Assembly: GCA_016212735.1 (NCBI GenBank) | Contig: JACRDZ010000099.1 | Span: 1-15,405 of the forward strand | Reading direction: 5' to 3' | From: Candidatus Firestoneibacteriota bacterium | GTDB taxonomy: Bacteria > JACRDZ01 | DNA: 15,405 nt | Part shown: positions 1 through 6,556 of the stretch, in pieces | How the letters are laid out: each line of letters begins with the position of its first letter | Numbering within the stretch: position 1 is the stretch's first letter | Notes under the pieces: model-generated | What the model saw: only the letters and a program-made list of their open reading frames with translations | What the model was told of the DNA's origin: nothing | The model's database searches: none | Made by a program: the position numbers and the translations under genes

Positions 1-36
1 ATTTAAAAAATAGCTTAAATAAGCTGGGAATTTATA

Positions 37-121
37 GGGCACATAGAGGGCACAGAGGGGGAGAACATAAAAACTCTTCTAACTCATTAATATTTAAGGG
101 TTTCTCTCTAGTTCTCTGTGG
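37..121. repeat. Imperfect nested dyad upstream of the 639-aa gene
   Basis: The left arm (37-61) is a near-direct repeat of GGGCACATAGA and GGGCACAGAGG. The right arm (101-121) contains TCTCT twice and ends in CTCTGTGG. CACAGAG at 51-57 pairs with CTCTGTG at 114-120, and the rest pairs imperfectly. The central loop is about 40 bases. It shares the GCACA(G/A)A(G/A) word with the dyads at 2127-2211 and 14708-14822, so it is probably one member of an intergenic repeat family. No function is evident. Confidence 0.5.
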
Positions 122-165
122 TTAAGTTTTGACATTACCAAAAAGAAAAAAAGGAGGCGCGTGTT

Positions 166-2085
166 ATGAAGAAGGTCAAATGGTTTTATCTTGTATTTTG
201 TATTATGTTTTTTTATTTTATATCACAGGCTTTTGCCAATGTGGAGAAAGAGGAGATTAGAAAAGAGGTTATTGATAATGCTCTTAAAACACAAATTTCC
301 AATTCCTATGGCAATTTGCCGCTTCTGTTTATTCAGAATAACGGGCAGACAGATAAAAGAGTTAAGTTTTATGAGAAGTCTCTTGGTCACACCACATTTT
401 TTACAAATGATGGAATAATCCTGTGTCTGGAGGGGAAAAATTCAAAAGAATTAGCAAGAGAACAAAAATTGTTACCAGCAATAAATAATCAGGATTCTAA
501 ATCCAGCGAGAAGGAAATACAATCTGAGATTATTAAGCTTTTTCTGGTTAATGCCAATAAAAATCCTGAAATTAAAGGCGAGGAATTACAGGACAGTAAG
601 GTTAACTATTTAAAGGGAAATGATCCAAAAGCATGGAAAACAAATATTCCGACATATAAGGCTATAGTGTATAAAGAAATTTATAAAGATATAGATATGA
701 AATTTTATGGGAATAATAGACAACTGGAATATGACATTATTGTAAAACCATATACAGATCCGGATAAAATAAAATTTGTTTATGAGGGAATACAGGAACT
801 GAAAGTTACAGATAAAGGCGACATGGAAATAAAGCTTAAAACCGGCAGCATTATTCAAAAAAAACCGTATATTTATCAGGAGATAAATGGAAAGAAGAAA
901 GAAATAGAAGGCAAATTCAAAATATCCCGCCTTCAATACACTTATGGATTTGAGATAAGTGCATATAATAAAAAATATCCGCTCATTATAGATCCGCAGC
1001 TTATCTACTCAACATATCTCGGTGGAGTCGGCGGAGATGAAGGTTATGGTATTGCAGTTGATGGTTCAGGGAATGCATATATTACAGGGCAAACCAATTC
1101 TGCCAATTTTCCCACTCAATCCCCATTTCAGGCAACTTTTGCAGGGGGCTGGGATGCCTTTGTCACAAAGATAGATGTGCAACCCAGAGTAATACTCGGC
1201 ACAATCAGCGGAAATACAGGAGAAGACGGCACGCAGGCAACATTCACTGCTAAATTAAACATTCAGCCGACTGCTGATGTTACAATTCCAGTAAGCTCAT
1301 CAGATACATCAGAAGGCACAGTATCAGCAGCAACTCTCACATTTACTTCAGCAAACTGGAATGCGAATCAAACTATTAGTATAACAGGAATAAATGATGA
1401 TCTGGATGATGGGAATCAACAAATTACAATAATACTCGGCGCAGCAACATCCAGTGATTCTAATTATAATGGACTTAATCCTGATGATGTTTCAGTCACA
1501 AATATTGATAATGATACAGCAGGAATAACAATAAGCGCAATAAGCGGAAACACGGGTGAAGACGGCACACAGGCAACATTCACAGTGAAATTAAACAGCG
1601 AACCGACTGCTGATGTTACAATTTCAGTAAGTTCATCAGATACATCGGAAGGCATAGTATCAACTGCAAGTTTAACATTCACTTCGGTAAATTGGAATGC
1701 GAATCAAACTGTTACTGTAACAGGAATAAATGATGATCTGGATGATGGAAATCAGCAGTTTACAATAATACTGGTACAGGCAACATCCACAGATACGAAT
1801 TACAACGTACTTAATCCGAATGATGTTCAAGTTGTAAATACTGACAATGATACTTCATCAAATGGTAAATCATCATCCAGTAAGAAAAAAGGAGCCTGTT
1901 TTATAACGGTTTCGGTACATGACACATCTGCATTTGAAAAAATAAATAATCTTACAAGGTTCCGCGATGCCGGATTAACGAACAGTTCATTCAGTCATAA
2001 AATAGTAAATATCTATTATCAAATAAGTCCGGAAATAACAAAACATATTGAAAATATAAAAAAATATTTTAATAATCATGAGTAA
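166..2085 (+). CDS. Exported SBBP / Calx-beta-like repeat protein with a divergent CFI-box C-terminus
   Basis: This is a 639-aa protein with an N-terminal signal peptide (KK, then a hydrophobic stretch to about residue 24, ending QAFA). Residues 50-275 resemble the conserved region that precedes SBBP beta-propeller repeats (FIQNNGQ, NYLKGNDP, YKDIDMKFY, LEYDIIVKP). A single SBBP-type repeat starts near Y281 (YSTYLGG, GIAVDGSGNAYITG). Two tandem Calx-beta-like repeats of 112 aa follow, about residues 342-565. A lysine/serine linker leads to C578, where CFITVS starts a tail with FRD, LTNS and YYQISPEI. That resembles the CFI-box C-terminal sorting domain (usual start CFIATAAYG), although the AAYG part is replaced here. 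The start is supported by AAGGAGG at 151-157, 8 bases before the ATG. It is probably exposed at the cell surface; its ligand is unknown. It stands alone between two dyad repeats. Confidence 0.85.
   Translation: MKKVKWFYLVFCIMFFYFISQAFANVEKEEIRKEVIDNALKTQISNSYGNLPLLFIQNNGQTDKRVKFYEKSLGHTTFFTNDGIILCLEGKNSKELAREQKLLPAINNQDSKSSEKEIQSEIIKLFLVNANKNPEIKGEELQDSKVNYLKGNDPKAWKTNIPTYKAIVYKEIYKDIDMKFYGNNRQLEYDIIVKPYTDPDKIKFVYEGIQELKVTDKGDMEIKLKTGSIIQKKPYIYQEINGKKKEIEGKFKISRLQYTYGFEISAYNKKYPLIIDPQLIYSTYLGGVGGDEGYGIAVDGSGNAYITGQTNSANFPTQSPFQATFAGGWDAFVTKIDVQPRVILGTISGNTGEDGTQATFTAKLNIQPTADVTIPVSSSDTSEGTVSAATLTFTSANWNANQTISITGINDDLDDGNQQITIILGAATSSDSNYNGLNPDDVSVTNIDNDTAGITISAISGNTGEDGTQATFTVKLNSEPTADVTISVSSSDTSEGIVSTASLTFTSVNWNANQTVTVTGINDDLDDGNQQFTIILVQATSTDTNYNVLNPNDVQVVNTDNDTSSNGKSSSSKKKGACFITVSVHDTSAFEKINNLTRFRDAGLTNSSFSHKIVNIYYQISPEITKHIENIKKYFNNHE
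1189..1860 (+). repeat. Two tandem 336-bp Calx-beta-like coding repeats
   Basis: The units 1189-1524 and 1525-1860 encode 112 aa each and are closely similar. Both contain SGNTGEDGTQATFT, PTADVTI, SSSDTSEG, NWNANQT, GINDDLDDGNQQ and DNDT. The high DNA similarity points to recent duplication or to homogenisation by recombination. Acidic DD and DND loops would suit calcium binding, as in the Calx-beta family; that role is inferred. Confidence 0.75.
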
Positions 2086-2126
2086 ATAATGAATATATCT
2101 AAGTATAGGAAATTGAAACCCTAATT

Positions 2127-2211
2127 AGGCACAAAGTAGCAAAAGCACAAAGTTAAAAAAACCAAAAAACTTTGTGCCTCTATGCTTTGGAACTGTTTTT
2201 ACTTTGTGCCT
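2127..2211. repeat. Nested perfect dyad downstream of the 639-aa gene
   Basis: The outer arms AGGCACAAAGTA (2127-2138) and TACTTTGTGCCT (2200-2211) are perfectly complementary. The inner arms GCACAAAGTT (2145-2154) and AACTTTGTGC (2168-2177) also pair perfectly, with an A-rich loop. The same word therefore occurs twice in each arm. The inner hairpin could stop transcription of the upstream gene, but no clean U tract follows it. A perfect 10-bp palindrome, AACTTAAGTT, follows at 2221-2230, then a short stretch richer in G+C. Confidence 0.7.
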
Positions 2212-2301
2212 GTCTTTTGTAACTTAAGTTGCTGCCGAAGGCTAATGGCATTGACACTAATTATGCTATAAAGTTGAAAATTAAGCATTGATAATTGAGC
2301 A

Positions 2302-2445
2302 TTAAGAGATTCTTTTACCTATTATTTTTATGCTACCATCCGGTCTTGCGCAATATTTACAATAATTTTTACTTTTATCACCTTTTGGATAATCTTCTTT
2401 TGTTCTTAAAGGCATACCACAACTAATGCAAATTTTATTTTCCAT
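2302..2445 (-). CDS. Small putative zinc-ribbon protein
   Basis: This 47-aa ORF starts at ATG (2445-2443) behind AAGGAGA at 2454-2460, 8 bases away. The product begins MENKICISCGMPL and continues with KSKNYCKYCARPDGSIK. The two CxxC pairs, C6/C9 and C29/C32, together with CGMPL and YCKYC, match the short putative zinc-ribbon family (zf-ribbon_2 type) found as free-standing small proteins. It should bind one zinc ion; its cellular role is unknown. It runs opposite to both neighbours. Immediately upstream, a short open frame ends 3 bases before this start (see findings), so it may once have been the second gene of an operon. Confidence 0.7.
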   Translation of the reverse strand: MENKICISCGMPLRTKEDYPKGDKSKNYCKYCARPDGSIKIIGKRIS

Positions 2446-2985
2446 TGTTTATTTCTCCTTAATTATAAAAGATATAATATTTTCAACAAGCTCTTCTTTT
2501 ACATTGATTATTTCCCTTGACAAATCTGCTATTTTCTTTTAATATATTAATAATAGAAAATATGGCTTTTAAATTTATTGTAACAAGAAATATTTTTTAG
2601 GTATTGTTTTGTTACCTAAAATTTTTTATATATTATTTTTTGTTAAAAAGGATTTTGGTATAGGATTTTAATCAATCATTCTTTGTACCCAAAATTTATT
2701 TATATTGAATATTATATAATTTTGGGAAAAACAACTCATAATAAAAAATGAGTTGGATATTCATAAATCCTGTTAAATTTCATCTAGGATTAACTGCAAT
2801 TTAAAGAATATTCGATTAAAACTGAAGCAAGGCAGATATTAAATAAAATGATATTAAAGTATGGAGTATTAATTTATAATTATGAAAAAGAAACATATAC
2901 AAAATATAATATTATCATGGTTTAATAGACTTTAAAAATAGTCCATTCTTAAGACTTTTTTTTGCCTTGCGATGAATTCCTATGT

Positions 2986-3014
2986 TTGTTTTCCTGCCAT
3001 TATCCTCATATAAG
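2986..3014 (+). promoter_or_regulatory. Candidate sigma-70 promoter for rny
   Basis: TTGTTT (2986-2991) and TATAAG (3009-3014) are separated by 17 bases. The -10 box matches the consensus at 5 of 6 positions; the -35 box is weak beyond TTG. Transcription would start about 40 bases before the rny start codon. In DNA this AT-rich such matches are common, so this is only a candidate. Confidence 0.3.
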
Positions 3015-3048
3015 ATATAAAATATCACCTGTAATTAAATATAAAAAA

Positions 3049-3054
3049 AGGAGG
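3049..3054 (+). promoter_or_regulatory. Ribosome binding site that fixes the rny start at TTG
   Basis: AGGAGG at 3049-3054 lies 8 bases before TTG at 3063. The longer reading frame would begin at GTG 3054, which overlaps this very site and has no other ribosome binding site upstream. The TTG is therefore preferred. Confidence 0.75.
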
Positions 3055-3062
3055 TGGAAATA

Positions 3063-4631
3063 TTGTTTAACATTGGTTCAATTATTGTATTTATATTAAT
3101 TTTTATTATTGGTAATGCAGTTGGATTTTTTCTGCGTAAAATAATGGCTGAAAATAAAGTCATGACTGCAGAAAAAATGTCTAAAAAAATAATAGAAGAA
3201 GCAGAAAAAGAAGCTTCAACTCAAAAAAAACAGGCTATTCTTGAAGCAAAAGAAGAGTTATATAAAGACCGTGCAAATTTTGAACGAGAAAATAAAGAAC
3301 GTCGTATAGAACTAATTAATCTTGAAAAAAGACTTCTGCAAAAAGAAGAAAATCTGGATCGTAAAGTTGAATTATTAGAAAAAAAGGAAAAAGAAATATC
3401 TTCCAGATTAGATAGTGTTAATGCCCGTGAAAAAAATCTCGAGAAAAAAGACATACAATTAAGACAAATGATTGAAGACCAGAAAACAAAACTGGAAGCC
3501 ATTTCAGGTATTACTGCTGAAGAAGCAAAAAAAATTCTTATGGATACTATGCAAAGCGAAGCTCGTCATGATGCAGCAATAATGATTAAACAGATAGAAA
3601 TGGAAGCTAGAGAAACAGCAGATAAAAAAGCTAAAGAAATCTTAAGTTTAGCTATACAGCGTTGTGCAGCAGAACACGTTGTTGATACAACAGTTTCAGT
3701 AATAACTTTACCTAACGAAGAAATGAAAGGAAGAATTATTGGCAGGGAAGGAAGAAATATTCGTGCTTTTGAAAATTCAACTGGAGTTAATTTGATAATT
3801 GATGATACTCCTGAAGCTGTCATTCTTTCCGGCTTTGATTCTATTCGCAGGGAAATTGCTAGAATATCTCTTGAAAAATTAATATCAGATGGAAGAATAC
3901 ATCCCGCTAGAATTGAAGAGTTAGTTGAAAAAACTAAAAAAGAAATGGAAGAATTAATTTGTGAACTTGGAGAACAAGCTTCATTTGAAGTTGGAGTTCA
4001 TGGATTACATGCTGAAGAAATCCGTCTATTAGGAAAACTTAAATATCGTACAAGTTATGGACAAAATGTACTCCAGCATTCAAAAGAAGTTGCTCATCTG
4101 GCAGGTATAATGATCTCAGAATTAGGTATTACAGGAGATGTTCAGGCAGCAAAACGTGCAGGATTACTACATGATATTGGTAAAGCATTAAATTATGAAA
4201 ATGAAGGAACTCATACACATTTAGGTGTTGAATTAGCAAAAAAATATAATGAGAATCCTAAAATAATTCATGCAATTGCTGCTCATCATAATGATGAAGA
4301 ACCTAAAACAGTACTTGCAGTGCTAATTCAAGCTGCTGATGCAATTTCTGCCGCACGGCCAGGAGCGCGTCGTGAGACACTTGAAAATTATATTAAGCGT
4401 TTAGAAAAGCTTGAAAAAATTGCTGATTCCTTTAAAGGAGTAGAGAAATCTTATGCTATTCAAGCTGGACGTGAATTAAGAATTATTGTTGAGAGCGATG
4501 AAGTTGATGATGCTTTAGCTTCACAACTTGCAAAAGAAATATCTGGTAAAATAGAACAGGAATTAGAATATCCAGGCCAGATTAAAGTAACAGTAATAAG
4601 AGAAACACGTGCTATAGAATATGCCAAATAA
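3063..4631 (+). CDS. rny: Ribonuclease Y
   Basis: RNase Y is a membrane-anchored endoribonuclease that initiates mRNA decay. The 522-aa product (from TTG 3063) has the full family layout and usual length. An N-terminal membrane helix (about residues 4-24, [21 protein letters not shown]) is followed by a long charged coiled coil to about residue 165. A KH RNA-binding domain contains [15 protein letters not shown] (from about residue 223). The HD phosphohydrolase domain has its first His in [11 protein letters not shown] (H339), the metal-binding HD pair in LLHDIGKA (H370, D371) and AAHH (from H408). All catalytic residues expected of the family are present, so the gene looks functional. A GTG at 3054 would add three residues but overlaps the ribosome binding site. 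A YmdB-type gene follows 253 bases downstream, as it does after rny in Bacillus, but here a dyad repeat lies between them. Confidence 0.96.
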   Translation: MFNIGSIIVFILIFIIGNAVGFFLRKIMAENKVMTAEKMSKKIIEEAEKEASTQKKQAILEAKEELYKDRANFERENKERRIELINLEKRLLQKEENLDRKVELLEKKEKEISSRLDSVNAREKNLEKKDIQLRQMIEDQKTKLEAISGITAEEAKKILMDTMQSEARHDAAIMIKQIEMEARETADKKAKEILSLAIQRCAAEHVVDTTVSVITLPNEEMKGRIIGREGRNIRAFENSTGVNLIIDDTPEAVILSGFDSIRREIARISLEKLISDGRIHPARIEELVEKTKKEMEELICELGEQASFEVGVHGLHAEEIRLLGKLKYRTSYGQNVLQHSKEVAHLAGIMISELGITGDVQAAKRAGLLHDIGKALNYENEGTHTHLGVELAKKYNENPKIIHAIAAHHNDEEPKTVLAVLIQAADAISAARPGARRETLENYIKRLEKLEKIADSFKGVEKSYAIQAGRELRIIVESDEVDDALASQLAKEISGKIEQELEYPGQIKVTVIRETRAIEYAK

Positions 4632-4692
4632 ATTAGTTTTATATAGCAAGGAGTTATCGTTTATTGCAAATTACTAATTTTAATGAAGATAT

Positions 4693-4810
4693 AACTGTAA
4701 AATGGGTACTGTAAAATGGAAAATGTAAAATGATTGGGAAATCCGTTCTTACTGCTAAAGCTAAAGAACTGATTTTAAATTTTACATTATTCATTTTACA
4801 GTTTACAGTT
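4693..4810. repeat. Nested dyad between rny and the YmdB-type gene
   Basis: Three successive arm pairs are visible: AACTGTAA (4693-4700) with TTTACAGTT (4802-4810), CTGTAAAATG (4709-4718) with CATTTTACAG (4792-4801), and AATGTAAAA (4722-4730) with TTTTACATT (4780-4788). At the centre, GTTCTT (4745-4750) pairs with AAGAAC (4764-4769). The left arm is built from repeats of the word TGTAAAATG. The organisation matches the other dyads in the window but the word differs. It could terminate rny or protect transcript ends; it is not a classic terminator, since no U tract follows a GC-rich stem. Confidence 0.7.
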
Positions 4811-4884
4811 GTTTTTTATTGGTTAAATTATACTAATTCATTATTCTTAACTTAACACCTATGGGAATTAAATAAGGTAATCTC

Positions 4885-5670
4885 ATGAACATTTTATTTC
4901 TGGGAGATGTAATTGGAAATCCTGGGCGTAAAGCCCTTTCACAAATACTTCCTGCGCTTAAAATAAAATATAATGCAGATGTAGTAATAATAAATGGAGA
5001 AAATGCAGCAGGTGGATTTGGTTTAACTCCTGATGTTGCAAATTCCTTATTTATGATGGGTGTTGATATTATTACTTCTGGGAACCATATATGGGATAAA
5101 AAAGAAGTTTGTGGAATTTTCACAAAGAATGAAAATCTAATAAGACCTGCTAATTATCCACCTAACTCACCTGGTAAAGGGTCTGTAATATATAATGTTA
5201 ATAATAAAAAAATAGGTGTAATAAATTTATCCGGCAGAGCTTTTATGTCTCCTATTATGGATTGTCCTTTCAGAACATCTGATATTGAAATTGAAAATAT
5301 AAAAAAAACTACTCAGTTTATTATTATTGATATACATGCTGAGGCTACTTCAGAAAAAATGGCTCTAGGCTGGTATCTTGATGGTAAAGTTTCCGCAATA
5401 ATTGGAACACATACACATGTTCAAACTGCTGATGAAAGAATATTGCCAAACGGGACAGCATATATCACAGATATAGGGATGACGGGTGCTCTGGATTCTG
5501 TTATAGGGATGGATAAGGAACAGGCAATAAATAAATTCATTTCTTCTCTGCCATGTAAATTTGAAACTGCAACAAAAAATGTATGGGTTTGCGGTGTATA
5601 TATATCTATAAATGATATGACAGGGAAATCCCGTTTGATAGAACGAATTCAAGTTAAAGCAAATAATTAG
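4885..5670 (+). CDS. ymdB: YmdB-type metallophosphoesterase (TIGR00282 family)
   Basis: This 261-aa, dimetal, calcineurin-like phosphoesterase has the family's usual length. The metal and catalytic residues are all visible: D8 in FLGDVIGNPGR, E39/N40 in NGENAAGG, N67/H68 in SGNHIWD, H151 in IDIHAEATSEK, and H176/H178 in GTHTHVQTAD. The Bacillus homologue is a phosphodiesterase reported to act on cyclic nucleotides and to affect biofilm and late adaptive behaviour. Whether that holds here is inferred. There is no signal peptide or membrane segment, so it is cytoplasmic. The start has only a weak ribosome binding site (AAGGTA, about 4874-4879), but the N-terminal motif MNILFLGDVIG begins exactly as in the family. 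It converges with the cold-shock gene, with only 15 bases between the stop codons. Confidence 0.93.
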   Translation: MNILFLGDVIGNPGRKALSQILPALKIKYNADVVIINGENAAGGFGLTPDVANSLFMMGVDIITSGNHIWDKKEVCGIFTKNENLIRPANYPPNSPGKGSVIYNVNNKKIGVINLSGRAFMSPIMDCPFRTSDIEIENIKKTTQFIIIDIHAEATSEKMALGWYLDGKVSAIIGTHTHVQTADERILPNGTAYITDIGMTGALDSVIGMDKEQAINKFISSLPCKFETATKNVWVCGVYISINDMTGKSRLIERIQVKANN

Positions 5671-5685
5671 TTTATTATTTCTAAA

Positions 5686-5898
5686 TTAAATATCTAATTT
5701 TATAACATTAACAGCTTTCGGCCCTTGATTGCTATCTTCGATCTCAAAACTAACTTTTTCCCCTGGAAGCAGAAACTTGTATTCTCCTTCCTTCTGAATA
5801 ATGGCTCTGTAATTCACAAAAATATCCTGTCCATTTTCATTTTCAATAAAGCCATATCCTTTACGGGCATTAAACCATTTAACTTTCCCGCTAGCCAA
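5686..5898 (-). CDS. Cold-shock domain protein (CspA family)
   Basis: This is a small single-domain RNA/DNA-binding protein acting as an RNA chaperone. The 70-aa product starts [23 protein letters not shown]1 is KGYGFI and RNP2 is DIFVNY (usually DIFVHF), followed by [10 protein letters not shown] and GPKAVNV, all typical. The start is TTG at 5898-5896: GGAGG at 5907-5911 lies 8 bases upstream, and this start gives the family's usual length. A longer frame from ATG 5952 would add 18 lysine-rich residues unlike the family and overlap the upstream TPR gene. It is the last gene of the leftward group, 31 bases after the 206-aa gene, so it is probably co-transcribed with it unless it has its own promoter. 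Confidence 0.93.
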   Translation of the reverse strand: MASGKVKWFNARKGYGFIENENGQDIFVNYRAIIQKEGEYKFLLPGEKVSFEIEDSNQGPKAVNVIKLDI

Positions 5899-5906
5899 TT
5901 TTATAA

Positions 5907-5911
5907 CCTCC
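5907..5911 (-). promoter_or_regulatory. Ribosome binding site that fixes the cold-shock start at TTG
   Basis: GGAGG (minus strand, within AAAGGAGG) lies 8 bases before TTG 5898-5896. It supports the 70-aa product over the 88-aa reading from ATG 5952. Confidence 0.75.
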
Positions 5912-5929
5912 TTTCCTTTATTCATTAAT

Positions 5930-6550
5930 TTATTCTTTAATTTTTTTCTCAACTTCTCTTATACGATCTGCAATACGTTCAGATATTTCTGTATTAGGAA
6001 AATTTTCTTTAATATAAAAATACACTTTATAAGCTTTATTATATTCCTTATCACGTGTATATCGTTTACCTGCTTCATAAATTTTATTTACATTTTGAGA
6101 AAGATTCATAGCAATCTTATCAACTAATTCCTTTGTACCGTTAATTTTCTTTAATTCATCAAATTTTGTTATTGCTTCATAATAATTTATAGATTCAATT
6201 TCTTTTTTAATATCTTCATATATTTTTTTAGCTTGAAATTCATCTACTTTAACTTGAGCTTTTTTATCCCATTCTGTATCTCTGTATTCTTTTGTTACTT
6301 TTTCAAATATTTCATTAGCTTTTTCAAATTCTTCTTTCTTGTACAAATCAAGTCCTTTATCATACCAGGATTTAGATTCTTTAACCAAAACATCGTGTAA
6401 AATACCCTCAATTTCCCTTATATCTTTTTGTGCTTTTTCTTTCCATTTACTTAAACTATTTTCATTTACTATTTTTCTAAATGCTTTTAAAGCTTCAGAA
6501 TATTTATTGTTTTCTTTATTCTTTAAAGCTATATTATAATCATTTTCCAT
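5930..6550 (-). CDS. TPR-like repeat protein without a signal peptide
   Basis: The 206-aa product is highly charged and helical. It has tandem TPR-like units of the form seen in outer-membrane assembly lipoproteins and YbgF-like proteins: [48 protein letters not shown] and [19 protein letters not shown]. The first residues ([15 protein letters not shown]) do not form a signal peptide, so as annotated it would be cytoplasmic. The start has only a poor ribosome binding site (AAGG about 14 bases upstream). It lies in the same frame as the 960-aa gene, after TAA and two codons, and continues the same kind of repeat. It may therefore be a detached part of that exported protein (see findings). No enzymatic motif is present. 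Confidence 0.75.
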   Translation of the reverse strand: MENDYNIALKNKENNKYSEALKAFRKIVNENSLSKWKEKAQKDIREIEGILHDVLVKESKSWYDKGLDLYKKEEFEKANEIFEKVTKEYRDTEWDKKAQVKVDEFQAKKIYEDIKKEIESINYYEAITKFDELKKINGTKELVDKIAMNLSQNVNKIYEAGKRYTRDKEYNKAYKVYFYIKENFPNTEISERIADRIREVEKKIKE

Positions 6551-6556
6551 TATTTT

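Larger units (their letters stand above)
2446..3062. other. Long AT-rich intergenic region with several small hairpins
   Basis: There is no convincing gene in this roughly 600-base stretch. It holds a series of perfect short stems: TTTTAGGTA/TACCTAAAA (2595-2603 with 2613-2621, followed by six T), CCCAAAATT/AATTTTGGG (2688-2696 with 2718-2726), CAACTCAT/ATGAGTTG (2732-2739 with 2748-2755) and AATCCT/AGGATT (2766-2771 with 2786-2791). GCAAGGCA at 2827-2834 pairs with TGCCTTGC at 2963-2970. Short open frames at 2449-2538 (minus) and 2794-2925 (plus) may be gene remnants or chance. The rny promoter candidate and ribosome binding site lie at its right end. Confidence 0.5.

Noticed and set aside
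129..134. Consensus TTGACA -35 box upstream of the 639-aa gene
   Set aside because: No -10 box lies at 16-18 bases; that position is occupied by the ribosome binding site and start region.
2794..2925. A 43-codon plus-strand open frame (starting LQFKEYSIKTEARQ) in the gap before rny
   Set aside because: It has no start codon at its head, no ribosome binding site and no recognisable motif. An open stretch of this length is not rare in such AT-rich DNA.
3054..3062. GTG start for RNase Y at 3054
   Set aside because: The GTG overlaps the AGGAGG ribosome binding site that serves TTG 3063.
5665..5699. AATTAG/CTAATT stem between the converging ymdB and cold-shock stops as a shared terminator
   Set aside because: It is a six-base AT-only stem with a long loop, too weak to claim.
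5899..5952. N-terminal extension of the cold-shock protein from ATG 5952
   Set aside because: It would overlap the TPR gene and span the ribosome binding site, and the added residues do not fit the family.
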